The notes: generated from the sequence alone by a model not told the origin. Positions 35,008-45,185 are shown, counted from the stretch's first letter. The stretch: DNA of 64,000 bases from Microbacterium sp. LKL04 (GCF_900102005.1 NZ_LT627736.1:1240001-1304000), one strand, 5' to 3'. Numbers and translations are program-made.

Positions 35008-36188
35008 GCGGTCGTCCTTCTTGCTCGCGGCACGGTGCTCCAGATGAGGTCGTCCGGCCCGGGATCCACCGGACGTTCCCACCCGCGTCGGGACAGATAC
35101 AGCCAGACGACGTTCACGAACGCCGCGAGGGGGACGGCGAAGACGGCGCCCGCGATACCTGCGACCATGGCGCCGCCCGCGACGGCGAGGACGACGGCGA
35201 GCGGGTGCACCTTCACCGCGGCGCCCATGAGGAGTGGCTGGAGGATGTGTCCCTCGACCTGCTGGACGCCCAGGACGATCACGAGCATCCAGAGGGCGAT
35301 CCACGGGCCGTTGTAGACGAGCGCGAGGAAGACGGCGAGAGCGCCCGTCAGGACGGCTCCCACGAAGGGGACGAAGGCGCCGAGGAACACCAGCACGCCG
35401 ATGGGTGCCGCCAGCGGAACGCCGAGGAGGGCCGCGCCGACCCCGATTCCGATGGCGTCGATCGTAGCGACGAGCAGCTGCGTACGCGCGTAGGTGATGA
35501 CCGTCCGCCATCCAGCCCGCCCCGCACCGTCCACAGCGGAACGGGCGCGGGTCGGGAACAGGCGCACCACCCAGCGCCATATCCCCGCACCGTCGGCGAG
35601 GACGCATATGAGGATGAAGAGCGTCAGCAGGATGCCGGTGGCCACGTGCCCCAGCGTCGACCCGATCGCGAGTGCCCCCGACCACAGCAGTTGCGCCTGT
35701 TCCTGGACTATGCCGAACCCCTGCCGGACGGCGTCGTCGATCTGGCCGCCCGTCAGATGCAGCGGGCCCTCGATGAGGAAGTCCCGGAACTGACCGATAC
35801 CGGCGACGGTGCGGTCCCGAACGGATGCCGCGTCGCGTGTGATCTGCCAGATCGCCACCCAGAGGAGTCCCGCGATGACGGAGACGGTGAGAAGCAGGGT
35901 GATGATGAGCGACAGCCAGCGCGGCAGGCGTCGCAGCAGGAGGGAGAAGAGCGGCCAGACGAGAGCCGTCACGAGGATGGCGGCCAGCAACGGGATGATC
36001 AGGAGCCGGAGCTGGATGACGATCCATACGACGACGGCGATCGCCGCCGCCAGGACGAGGAACCGCCAGGCGTACGCGGTCGCGATCTTCAGACCGCGCG
36101 GAACCGTGCCCGACACGTCCGTGGACACCGTCCGAGCACGCAGGGAGTCGAAGAACCCGCCTCGGGGCTTGTCGTCGGTACCGCTCAC
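35004..36188 (-). CDS. AI-2E family transporter
   Basis: A 394-aa membrane protein with about eight helices, early paired helices (RFLVLAAAIAVVVWIVIQLR and LIIPLLAAILVTALVWPLFS) and the conserved late region GVPLAAPIGVLVFLGAFVPF then GVQQVEGHILQPLLMG. This is the AI-2 exporter superfamily, which includes Na+/H+ antiporters; the substrate cannot be named. GTG 36188 is supported by TAGGAT six bases upstream. Coupled to ilvA by GTGA. Confidence 0.9.
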   Translation of the reverse strand: MSGTDDKPRGGFFDSLRARTVSTDVSGTVPRGLKIATAYAWRFLVLAAAIAVVVWIVIQLRLLIIPLLAAILVTALVWPLFSLLLRRLPRWLSLIITLLLTVSVIAGLLWVAIWQITRDAASVRDRTVAGIGQFRDFLIEGPLHLTGGQIDDAVRQGFGIVQEQAQLLWSGALAIGSTLGHVATGILLTLFILICVLADGAGIWRWVVRLFPTRARSAVDGAGRAGWRTVITYARTQLLVATIDAIGIGVGAALLGVPLAAPIGVLVFLGAFVPFVGAVLTGALAVFLALVYNGPWIALWMLVIVLGVQQVEGHILQPLLMGAAVKVHPLAVVLAVAGGAMVAGIAGAVFAVPLAAFVNVVWLYLSRRGWERPVDPGPDDLIWSTVPRARRTTA

Positions 36189-36194
36189 TGGCCC

Positions 36195-36200
36195 ATCCTA
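36195..36200 (-). promoter_or_regulatory. Predicted -10 box, leaderless start of the AI-2E transporter gene
   Basis: TAGGAT on the minus strand, six bases before GTG 36188. Confidence 0.6.
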
Positions 36201-36243
36201 GGACTCGGCGCCTCGAGGGAACGCCCGCCCCGCTCGGCGCACG

Positions 36244-36810
36244 TCAGAACTGGATCCGTGGCGGTTCGGCGATCGCCGCGCCGTCCACGACCTCGAAGAA
36301 CTCGCGTTCCCCGAAGCCGAGTCGCCGGGCGAAGAGGTTGTTGGGGAACACTTTGATCTTCGTGTTCAGCTCCCGCACGCCGCCGTTGTAGAAGCGTCGC
36401 GAGGCCTGGATCTTGTCCTCGGTGTCGACGACGGCCTGCTGCAGCTGCAGGAAGTTCTGGCTCGCCTGGAGCTGGGGGTAGGCCTCGGCCACGGCGAACA
36501 GCGACTTCAGCGCCTGCTGCATGTGCCCTTCGGCAACCCCCGCATCAGCGGGCGTCGTCGCGGTGAGCGTCTCCGCGCGCGCATGCGTGACGTTCTCGAA
36601 GACCGCCTTCTCATGAGCCGCGTAGCCCTTCACCGTCTCGATGAGGTTCGGCAGGAGGTCGGCACGACGCTTGAGCTGGACGGTGATGTCGCTCCACGCC
36701 TCATCCACGCGCACCGCGAGGGCGACGAGGGAGTTGTAGGTGGCCCAGAGGTAGACGCCGACGATGACGAGGAGGGCGAGGACCACGAGGACCGGGATGA
36801 GGTATTCCAT
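36244..36810 (-). CDS. lemA: LemA family protein
   Basis: A 188-aa protein with one N-terminal membrane helix (about 4-24) and a helical LemA domain: NSLVALAVRVDEAWSDITVQ, LKRRADLLPNLIETVKGYAA, then QNFLQLQQAVVDTEDKIQAS and RRFYNGGVRELNTKIKVFPN, ending with GFGEREFFE. The family is widespread and of unknown function. A CGGAG site precedes ATG 36810. No partner such as a TPM/HtpX gene lies next to it. Confidence 0.92.
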   Translation of the reverse strand: MEYLIPVLVVLALLVIVGVYLWATYNSLVALAVRVDEAWSDITVQLKRRADLLPNLIETVKGYAAHEKAVFENVTHARAETLTATTPADAGVAEGHMQQALKSLFAVAEAYPQLQASQNFLQLQQAVVDTEDKIQASRRFYNGGVRELNTKIKVFPNNLFARRLGFGEREFFEVVDGAAIAEPPRIQF

Positions 36811-36908
36811 GAATCTCCGATCGATAGCCTCCTCATCCTAACGACGCGGGTGGCGCCGTGCGGATGGAGGATGCCTCTTCTCAGACGTTCCACACGGGGC
36901 GGCACTTG

Positions 36909-36914
36909 TAGGGT
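36909..36914 (+). promoter_or_regulatory. Predicted -10 box, leaderless start of the gene at 36921
   Basis: TAGGGT six bases before GTG 36921. Confidence 0.55.
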
Positions 36915-36920
36915 CGCTGT

Positions 36921-37733
36921 GTGACGGGTCTGCGCACGCATCGCTCTCTTCGGCTCGCTCTGGTCGCCGTCGCGGTGGCGATCGCGGCATCCGTCCTCAT
37001 CCAGCTCGCGCAGGACGGCTGGGTCCTCTTGCCGTCCATCAGCGACTACTTCTACTCCCCCGCCAGGGGCGTGTTCGTCGGCGGGCTCACGGCTGCCTCC
37101 GTCGCCTTGCTGGCGCTGTCCGGTCGCGACACGGAGTCGATCATGCTCGATGTCGCCGCCGTGTTCGCGCCACTCATCGCGATCATCCCCACCGGCTACC
37201 GCGGCCAGCCGTTCGTCCCGGCGGACGTGCTGCCGACCGTTCGCAACGGCGTCGGCGTCTACCTCGTGATGGTCGCCGCCCTCCTCGTGCTCGCCGTGAT
37301 CCTCGCGACGCGGGGCGAGGTGGCCTGGCGGCGGGTCGCGATCGTCGGGGGTATCGCGGGCGCGGTGTCCACGGCGCTCGCGGTACTCGCCTTCGCACCG
37401 GGGGTGTCGGAGTCGTTCCCGTTCGCGGGGCGCGTGAATCTCCACCTCGTCGCAACGGTGTGCTTCTTCGCGATGTTCGCGGCGATCCCCCTGATCACCG
37501 CGTTCGGTTCTGCGGACCGGACGGAAAGGCGATACCGCCTCATCTACCTGACCGTCGCCCTCGTCATCGTGATCGCCCTGGTGCTGACCGTCGTCGCGGC
37601 GATCGTCCGCCCCGAGGACGGTGGAGTGCTCATCGGCGAGACCGTCGCCCTGACGGCATTCGCCGTGTTCTGGACGACGCAGACGATCGAGCGGTGGCGG
37701 GATGCCGATCCGCCCAGCATCCTCGCCGGATGA
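36921..37733 (+). CDS. Multi-helix membrane protein of unknown function
   Basis: A 270-aa protein with about six or seven membrane helices. After the first helix comes LPSISDYFYSPARGVFVGGL, a segment type seen in uncharacterised actinobacterial membrane proteins (DUF998/Frag1-like in feel, not confirmed). No catalytic motif is recognisable. The GTG start is fixed by the TAGGGT box. The gene ends six bases before the 3' end of the convergent tRNA gene. Confidence 0.75.
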   Translation: MTGLRTHRSLRLALVAVAVAIAASVLIQLAQDGWVLLPSISDYFYSPARGVFVGGLTAASVALLALSGRDTESIMLDVAAVFAPLIAIIPTGYRGQPFVPADVLPTVRNGVGVYLVMVAALLVLAVILATRGEVAWRRVAIVGGIAGAVSTALAVLAFAPGVSESFPFAGRVNLHLVATVCFFAMFAAIPLITAFGSADRTERRYRLIYLTVALVIVIALVLTVVAAIVRPEDGGVLIGETVALTAFAVFWTTQTIERWRDADPPSILAG

Positions 37734-37738
37734 GACCG

Positions 37739-37811
37739 TACCCCCACTGGGACTCGAACCCAGACTGAAGCGATTTTAAGTCGCCTGCCTCTGCCATTGG
37801 GCTATGGGGGC
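37739..37811 (-). tRNA. tRNA with anticodon UAA (Leu), short variable loop
   Basis: Folds as a cloverleaf of 73 nt: acceptor GCCCCCA/TGGGGGT with a G1-U72 wobble, D stem GCC/GGC with GG in the loop, anticodon stem GGCGA/TCGCT around CTTAAAA (anticodon TAA, decoding UUA), variable loop of five bases (TCAGT), T arm CTGGG-TTCGAGT-CCCAG, discriminator A73, CCA not encoded. Bacterial tRNA-Leu normally has a long variable arm, which is missing here. The anticodon and A73 still indicate leucine. Confidence 0.88.
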
Positions 37812-37846
37812 CCGCGGCCAGGGTATCCCGACCCAGCGGTCACGCA

Positions 37847-37888
37847 GAGCGACCCCCGGTTCGGCGGGTGCCGTCGCGGGGGTCGCTC
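37847..37888 (-). terminator. Stem-loop terminator after ndh
   Basis: GAGCGACCCCCG pairs with CGGGGGTCGCTC (12 bp), with an inner CGGC/GCCG stem. It lies 12 bases past the ndh stop in the direction of transcription. Confidence 0.7.
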
Positions 37889-37900
37889 GATGCGGTGACG

Positions 37901-39307
37901 TCAGCTCGCGGCGACCTTGCCGGTCTTCTCCGCGGCGACCGTCTTCGGGTCGATCGCGGGGTTCTCCGGAGCGGCCGGCCGCGGGCGCGCGGCGAACTCC
38001 TCGAAGACCTGGCGGGGGTTCTGGAGGGTCTCGGTCGAGACGTTGTCGCGGCCGAGCCAGAAGTTCTGCCACCAGTCGCCGACGACCCGGAACTTGCGCT
38101 CGAAGGTCGGCATCGCGAGGCCGTGGTAGCCGCGGTGCGCGATCCAGGCGACGAACCCCTTGAGGGCGATCTTGCCGGACTGGAAGACGCCGTTGTACAG
38201 GCCGAGACCGGCGACGGCCCCGAGGTTCTTGTGGAAGTACTCCTTGGGCTCCTCACCGCGGAGCACCGCCACGACGTTCTTCGCGAGCAGTTTGCCCTGA
38301 CGCACGGCATGCTGGGCGTTGGGCACGCAGAACCCGCCCACGCCGCCGCCCGAGAGGTCGGGGACGGCCGCGACGTCACCGGCGGTCCAGGCGCCCTCGA
38401 CGAACTCCTCGGGGGTTCCGACGCGGAGGTCGGCACGGGCGCGCAGGCGACCGCGCTCCTCGACGGGGAGGTCGCCGCCGCGGACGACGGTCGGGTTCGC
38501 CATGACACCGGCGGTCCAGATGATGAGGTCGGTCGGGATGACCTGACCGGTCGACAGCTCGACGTTGCCGTCGACGGCGCCCTTCACCTGCGTGTCGAGG
38601 TGCACGTTCGCGCCGCGCTTGGCGAGGTCCTTGAGCACCCACTCGCTGGTCTTCAGCGACACCTCGGGCATGATGCGGCCCATGGCCTCGATGAGGTGGA
38701 AGTGGGTCTCCTCGAACGTGATGTTCGGGTAGTCCTTCAGCAGTGCGCTGGCGAAGGCACGGGTCTCGGCGAAGACCTCGATGCCCGCGAAGCCGCCCCC
38801 CACGACGACGACCGTCAGCAGGCGATCGCGCTCCGGCCCCGGCGGGAGGCTGGCGGCGCGGTCGAAGTTGGTGAGGATGCGGTCGCGGATGGCGACGGCC
38901 TCTTCGATCGTCTTGAGCCCGATCGCGTTCTCCGCGATGCCAGGGATCGGGAAGGTCCGCGAGACGGCACCTGCGGTGACGACGATCTGGTCGTACTGCT
39001 CCTGCCACGGCTCACCGAGCTCGGGAGTGATGGTGGCGGTCTTGTTCGCATGGTCGATCCCGGTGACCTTGGCGATCACGACACGGGTGCGCTTCAGGTG
39101 ACGACGGAGACCAACCACGACGTGGCGGGGCTCGATCTCACCGGCCGCGACCTCGGGGAGGAAGGGCTGGTACGTCATGTACGGAAGCGGGTCGACGATG
39201 GTGACCTCGGCCTCGCCCTTGCGGAGGTGCTTCTCGAGCTTCCACGCCGTGTAGAAACCGGCGTAGCCGCCTCCGACGACCAGGATCTTGGGCACAGTGG
39301 TAGTCAC
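37901..39307 (-). CDS. ndh: Type II NADH dehydrogenase (NDH-2)
   Basis: A 468-aa membrane-associated flavoprotein passing electrons from NADH to quinone without proton pumping. FAD motif VVGGGYAGFYTAWKL lies near the N-terminus, NAD motif VVVVGGGFAGIEVFAE near residue 165, then TAGVMANP and AWTAGDVAAVPD. The C-terminal amphipathic segment (FRVVGDWWQNFWLGRDN) fits membrane attachment. GTG 39307 is preferred over a TTG at 39331; AAGGAG lies about 12 bases before it. Twenty bases after the subtilase stop. Confidence 0.92.
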   Translation of the reverse strand: MTTTVPKILVVGGGYAGFYTAWKLEKHLRKGEAEVTIVDPLPYMTYQPFLPEVAAGEIEPRHVVVGLRRHLKRTRVVIAKVTGIDHANKTATITPELGEPWQEQYDQIVVTAGAVSRTFPIPGIAENAIGLKTIEEAVAIRDRILTNFDRAASLPPGPERDRLLTVVVVGGGFAGIEVFAETRAFASALLKDYPNITFEETHFHLIEAMGRIMPEVSLKTSEWVLKDLAKRGANVHLDTQVKGAVDGNVELSTGQVIPTDLIIWTAGVMANPTVVRGGDLPVEERGRLRARADLRVGTPEEFVEGAWTAGDVAAVPDLSGGGVGGFCVPNAQHAVRQGKLLAKNVVAVLRGEEPKEYFHKNLGAVAGLGLYNGVFQSGKIALKGFVAWIAHRGYHGLAMPTFERKFRVVGDWWQNFWLGRDNVSTETLQNPRQVFEEFAARPRPAAPENPAIDPKTVAAEKTGKVAAS

Positions 39308-39327
39308 AGTCGGAAGAACTCCTTGAT

Positions 39328-40608
39328 TCAACGGCTCGGCGGTCGCGGGGTGCGCGCCGATCGGATGCGCCGGGCAGCAGCGGTGACCCCGAGCACGACC
39401 AGTATAGTCCCCAGGCTGAGCGCGATCAGCGGCACCGTACCGTAGCGCAGTGATTCATTGCTGGGGAGAAGCGGTGAGACGACCGCACGGGGAGGCTCGG
39501 CCTCGGGCAGCGGCGCGACACTGAAGGGTGTAGGGGTGGGACTGGCGGCCGGCGTCGATTCGGCGCGGCGATACAGCCGGATCCACTCGCGGAGGTCGCC
39601 CATCGGGTTGACGGACACCGCCGATACCGGCGCCGCGACCGCCTTCGCCGCGTTGATCAGTCCATACCCGTACAGCGCGTTCGGCACCTTCTTCTCGCGG
39701 TCGGACGGCGTCGCGGTGCGGACGATGCGGTTGATCACATTGGCCGCGTCGAGATCGGGGTGGGCGGATCGGACGAGGGCAGCGACACCCGCGACGATGG
39801 GCGCGGCGCCGCTCGTGCCGTCCCAGATGACGAGGTCGCCGTTCGGCGAGACGCCCAGCAGCTCCTCACTGGGGGCAGAGACCCCGATCGTGATGCCCTG
39901 GGTCGATGCCGTGCTGCTGGCGCGACCCTCCTTGTCCACGCCGCCCACGGTGAGGACTCCCGGGATCGTGGCGGGGGCACCCACCTCCTCCGTTCCGCTC
40001 TGGCGGTTGCCGGCAGCGACGACGACGACGACGTCGTGGTCGGCGGCGTACAGGAACGCGGCGTCCCACGACCGGTCCCAGTCAAGGGTGTTGGTCGTGA
40101 AGGAGAGGTTGATGACATCCGCGCCGTGGTCGACCGCCCACCGGATCGCCTCGGCGACCTGATCGACGAACGGGACGCTCGCATCTTCACCGAACCCGAT
40201 CGACAGCGAGAGGAGGTCGGCCTCGGGCGCGACCCCGATCATGCCCTTGTCGTCCCCGGTTCCGCGGGCTGCGGCCAGGGACGCGACCCAGCTGCCGTGA
40301 TTGCGATCCTCTTCACCCACCGGGGTGCGACCGTCGGCCTTGCCGACGCCCGAGAAGTCCGCGCCGCCGACGACGGCTCCGTCCAGTTCCTTCGGGCCGC
40401 TCGCGATGCCGGTGTCGATGACCGCGATCGTCGTCCCCGCGCCCTTGGTCGTCTTCCAGGCGTCGGAGATCCCGTACTCCGTGAGCCAGTACTCCATGTT
40501 GCGGACAGGGTCGACGGCGGCCGTGGGCGTGGGCGCGGGCGCAGCGGCCGTGAGCGCAGCCGTGACGGCGACGAGCATGGTGGCCAGGACGGCGCGGACT
40601 GCCCTCAT
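39328..40608 (-). CDS. Membrane-anchored S8 subtilase, mycosin-like
   Basis: A 426-aa exported serine protease: signal peptide (1-25), triad Asp65 (AVIDTGI), His104 (RNHGSWVAS) and Ser266 (GTSGAAPI), oxyanion Asn201, a Pro/Thr-rich linker and a C-terminal membrane helix (about 395-418) with a basic tail. Layout resembles mycosins of type VII secretion, but no ESX gene is in the window, so the role is open. ATG 40608 overlaps the DUF501 stop by four bases (ATGA). Confidence 0.88.
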   Translation of the reverse strand: MRAVRAVLATMLVAVTAALTAAAPAPTPTAAVDPVRNMEYWLTEYGISDAWKTTKGAGTTIAVIDTGIASGPKELDGAVVGGADFSGVGKADGRTPVGEEDRNHGSWVASLAAARGTGDDKGMIGVAPEADLLSLSIGFGEDASVPFVDQVAEAIRWAVDHGADVINLSFTTNTLDWDRSWDAAFLYAADHDVVVVVAAGNRQSGTEEVGAPATIPGVLTVGGVDKEGRASSTASTQGITIGVSAPSEELLGVSPNGDLVIWDGTSGAAPIVAGVAALVRSAHPDLDAANVINRIVRTATPSDREKKVPNALYGYGLINAAKAVAAPVSAVSVNPMGDLREWIRLYRRAESTPAASPTPTPFSVAPLPEAEPPRAVVSPLLPSNESLRYGTVPLIALSLGTILVVLGVTAAARRIRSARTPRPPSR

Positions 40609-41123
40609 CCGGTCGTCCTCGGTGTCGCGCATGTGCAGCGCTCCGGCGACCACGATCCCCGGGCGAGAGCGATGTCGCCGATGGGATTCACCCCCGGACC
40701 CGCCGCAAGAGCGTGCGCGGCGAGGGCGTGCAGGCACTTCACGCGGGTCGGCATCCCGCCGGCGGACACTCCGGAGATCTCCGGAACCGTGCCGTGGACC
40801 TCTCGGTCGGCGAGGTACGCGGTGTGCGCAGCGGAGTATGCGGCGGCGAGCTCGTCGTCCTCAGCCAGCTCGTCGTTCATCTCGCGCATGACCTGGGTGG
40901 CTTCCAGCGCCGACATGGCTGCGGTCGCACCCGGATGAGTGAGGTAGTAGAACGTCGGGAACGGCGTGCCGTCGGGCAGCCGCGGCTCGGTGGCCACGAC
41001 CGTCGGATTGCCGCAGGCGCACCGGGCCGCGATTCCGATGACGCCTCGCATCGGCCGACCGAGCTGCTCGCGCATGGTCTCGTGGTCAGCAGCGGACGCG
41101 GGCGAGAGTGTCGGATGGGGCAC
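40605..41123 (-). CDS. DUF501 family protein
   Basis: A 172-aa cytoplasmic protein with Cys-rich RCACGNPTVV, PTFYYLTHPGATAAMSALEA and a C-terminal TRVKCLHALAAHALAAGPGV with NPIGD following. Conserved Cys/His residues suggest metal binding. DUF501 genes sit between divIC and a protease or ppx in actinobacteria. GTG 41123 is supported by TACCCT ending six bases ahead, so this gene may start its own leaderless transcript inside the eno-divIC-DUF501 run. Confidence 0.9.
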   Translation of the reverse strand: MPHPTLSPASAADHETMREQLGRPMRGVIGIAARCACGNPTVVATEPRLPDGTPFPTFYYLTHPGATAAMSALEATQVMREMNDELAEDDELAAAYSAAHTAYLADREVHGTVPEISGVSAGGMPTRVKCLHALAAHALAAGPGVNPIGDIALARGSWSPERCTCATPRTTG

Positions 41124-41129
41124 CGCTCA

Positions 41130-41135
41130 AGGGTA
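41130..41135 (-). promoter_or_regulatory. Predicted -10 box, leaderless start of the DUF501 gene
   Basis: TACCCT on the minus strand, six bases before GTG 41123. Confidence 0.5.
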
Positions 41136-41162
41136 CCCGGCGACGCACGTCGGGGCTGGGTG

Positions 41163-41666
41163 TCAGCCAGGCGCGACGGTCTTGGCGAGGCCTGCTTCGG
41201 TGACGGACCGGAGGAACTGCGTCATCCAGTCGCGCTGCGTCTCCTGGACGCTTCCGCTCACCGGGCGCTGCTCGGGTTCGATGACGTCGGCGGGCCGGTC
41301 GTCGGCGACGAGGTAGACCACCTCGCCCGGACGCCGGTAGTACAGACGCTCGCGCGCCTGGGCGACGATGTAGGACTCGTCCCGCCAGCGCTCGCGCTCC
41401 GCGGTCAGCTCGGCGATCTCGTCCTGCGTCGCCTTCACGTCGTGCTGCAGCGCCGCGATCTGCTGACGCTGATCGACGTACGTCCCGATCGTCGGGACGA
41501 GGACCAGAGAGGCCAGGACCATGAGTCCGAGCATGATGCCCATGAACCCCGACATCCGGATGCCGCCGACCCAGTCGCGGACGTTTACGCGGCGCTCCGA
41601 CGCCCCATCACCCCGGCCGCGTCGGGACCGGGAGACGCGGGAAGGGGGAGCCGATGGTCTGTCCAT
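41163..41666 (-). CDS. Septum formation initiator, DivIC/FtsB-like
   Basis: A 167-aa bitopic division protein: disordered basic N-terminus (1-37), one membrane helix (about 40-62, MLGLMVLASLVLVP), an extracytoplasmic coiled coil (66-97, QRQQIAALQHDVKATQDEIA) and the YYRRPGEVVYLVADD segment that DivIC/FtsB proteins use near the FtsL/FtsQ partners. ATG 41666 follows GGGGGAG, but both lie inside a strong hairpin. It follows eno by 42 bases, the usual actinobacterial order. Confidence 0.9.
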   Translation of the reverse strand: MDRPSAPPSRVSRSRRGRGDGASERRVNVRDWVGGIRMSGFMGIMLGLMVLASLVLVPTIGTYVDQRQQIAALQHDVKATQDEIAELTAERERWRDESYIVAQARERLYYRRPGEVVYLVADDRPADVIEPEQRPVSGSVQETQRDWMTQFLRSVTEAGLAKTVAPG

Positions 41667-41678
41667 GGCTCCCCCTTC
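41641..41678 (-). promoter_or_regulatory. Hairpin enclosing the divIC ribosome binding site and start codon
   Basis: GAAGGGGGAGCC (mRNA sense, 41678-41667) pairs with GGCTCCCCCTTC (41652-41641); inside it, ATGG (the start codon) pairs with CCAT. About 16 bp with a single bulge. It may act as an eno terminator, as translational control of divIC, or both. Confidence 0.6.
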
Positions 41679-41708
41679 TCGTGGATGTCGGTGCGGTGCG
41701 CTCGCGGG

Positions 41709-43764
<2,056 letters not shown>

Positions 43765-43772
43765 GCCGCCAC

Positions 43773-44783
43773 TCAATCGGTCCCGCGCCCGGGCGTCAAC
43801 GCCGCGTAGGCGGTGAGGAGCCCGGCAGCGGTGGCCGCGTCGTCGACGGTGACGGTCAGCGTGCGTCCGTCGCGCCGGCGGACGAGCACGCCTTCACCAG
43901 TGCGGAGGACGACTCCCTGACGTCCGCCGGACGCCCAGCGGATGCCCCAGCCGCCGAACTCACCCATGGGTGAGACCTCTACGACCTCGGCCGAGACGAT
44001 GTCGGCGCTCGGGACGTGGACCCGGGGCCACCCCGCCGCCGAGACGGCGGTCAGTCCCTCCGGGTCGACGCGCACGTGGAAGCGGAGCGTCGTGGCGACG
44101 ACCACGAACAGGACGACGACCACGATTCCCGCGATGACCGCCGAGACGAGGTCTCCGAGGAAGAGCACGGGCAGGACCGCGAGGCATCCGATCCCGAAGG
44201 CGATCCACAGGATGACGGCGCCCGCCCGTGCGAGCGTGACGCCCTGCAGCCAGACGACCCGCTCCCCCGCCCGGACCGGCACGTCGATCGCCGCGCCCGC
44301 CGAAGTCGGTCGCCACGGCACGTGGGGCTGGACCGCCCACCCGATGAGGCCCGCGGCGACAGCGGCGAGGATCACGGTCGGGATGAGGAGGACCGGGAGC
44401 GTCACGGCGGGGTCCGTCCGATCGATCTGGATGCCGAGGGTCGCCGTGCCGAGCGCACCGACCAGGACGGCGACACCCGTGGCGACTGCGCCCAGCAGGC
44501 GATAGGCCGCGCCGTGGTCGCCGCGGCGGAGTCCTCCGATGCTGGCGGCGAACAGGACGACGGGCATCCCGATCCCGATGAGCACCGTGGCGAGGGGGAC
44601 GGTCCAGTCGGGAGCGAAACCGTCCGGCGCGCCACTCCACCCCCAGTGGGTCGCGACCGTCGAGGGGACGCGCGCCACGAACAGCAGTTGCGCCGCCGTC
44701 GCGACGACCGTCGCGACGGCGGGAACAATGAGGGCGACGAGGGTGAACCGGCGGCGGGCGATGTTCAGGGTGTCAGCGGTCAC
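43773..44783 (-). CDS. DUF1648 domain membrane protein
   Basis: A 336-aa protein with about seven membrane helices. The N-terminal part carries the DUF1648 pattern VPSTVATHWGWSGAPDGF after the first helix; the C-terminal third is a soluble beta domain (FHVRVDPEGLTAVSAAGWPR). It overlaps the GntR gene by 11 bases, the common pairing in which a YtrA-like GntR repressor controls an integral membrane protein of envelope-stress type. Function unknown. Confidence 0.82.
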   Translation of the reverse strand: MTADTLNIARRRFTLVALIVPAVATVVATAAQLLFVARVPSTVATHWGWSGAPDGFAPDWTVPLATVLIGIGMPVVLFAASIGGLRRGDHGAAYRLLGAVATGVAVLVGALGTATLGIQIDRTDPAVTLPVLLIPTVILAAVAAGLIGWAVQPHVPWRPTSAGAAIDVPVRAGERVVWLQGVTLARAGAVILWIAFGIGCLAVLPVLFLGDLVSAVIAGIVVVVLFVVVATTLRFHVRVDPEGLTAVSAAGWPRVHVPSADIVSAEVVEVSPMGEFGGWGIRWASGGRQGVVLRTGEGVLVRRRDGRTLTVTVDDAATAAGLLTAYAALTPGRGTD

Positions 44784-45129
44784 GGGCAGCCTCCTTGACG
44801 AGGGCGGACAGGGTGTCGGGCGAGACGTTCAGGGACCGCGCCTTGTCGACCAGCGCGACGATCTCGGCCTGAAGGCCGGCGAGCGCCGCACCGGCGGGGG
44901 TGACGACCGCCCCGCGACCGCGGCGGAGGTCGACGAGACCCTCGTCGCGGAGGTCCTGGTAGGCGTGCAGCACGGTGTGGAGGTTCACCTGCAGCGCCTC
45001 GGCCACGTCCCGGGCGGCGGGCAGACGCTCGCCGGCGGCGAGGCGACCCCCGGTGATATCGGCGCGGAGCGCGTCGGCGATCTGCGCGAACAACGGCACC
45101 GTGCTCTGCGGGTCGACGCGGATCAGCAT
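44773..45129 (-). CDS. GntR family regulator, YtrA-like
   Basis: A 118-aa regulator with a winged-helix domain (about 8-75: LFAQIADALRADITGGRLAA, GERLPAARDVAEALQVNLHT, VLHAYQDLRDEGLVDLRRG) and only a short C-terminal helical tail, as in the YtrA subgroup. ATG 45129 sits six bases after a perfect TATAAT, so the mRNA is probably leaderless. A palindrome overlapping that -10 suggests autoregulation. Confidence 0.9.
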   Translation of the reverse strand: MLIRVDPQSTVPLFAQIADALRADITGGRLAAGERLPAARDVAEALQVNLHTVLHAYQDLRDEGLVDLRRGRGAVVTPAGAALAGLQAEIVALVDKARSLNVSPDTLSALVKEAARDR

Positions 45130-45135
45130 GCGTTA

Positions 45136-45153
45136 ATTATAGCGCAACTATAA
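45136..45153 (-). promoter_or_regulatory. Perfect TATAAT -10 with overlapping palindrome, GntR gene promoter/operator
   Basis: TATAAT at 45141-45136 (minus strand), six bases before ATG 45129. The inverted repeat TTATAG-N5-CTATAA (45137-45153) overlaps it. The surrounding 25 bases are the most A/T-rich spot in the window. The operator also lies in the gap before the divergent APC gene at 45192. Confidence 0.65.
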
Positions 45154-45179
45154 CTATCAGAACGTTTGCTCGCGTCCGG

Positions 45180-45185
45180 TACTCT
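45180..45185 (+). promoter_or_regulatory. Predicted -10 box, leaderless start of the APC permease gene at 45192
   Basis: TACTCT six bases before GTG 45192. Confidence 0.5.

Noticed and set aside
37868..39445. A 525-codon plus-strand frame opposite ndh
   Set aside because: Antisense artefact; ndh has intact FAD and NAD motifs.
39328..40608. Type VII secretion locus
   Set aside because: Only a mycosin-like protease is present; no WXG100, EccC or EccB gene is in the window.
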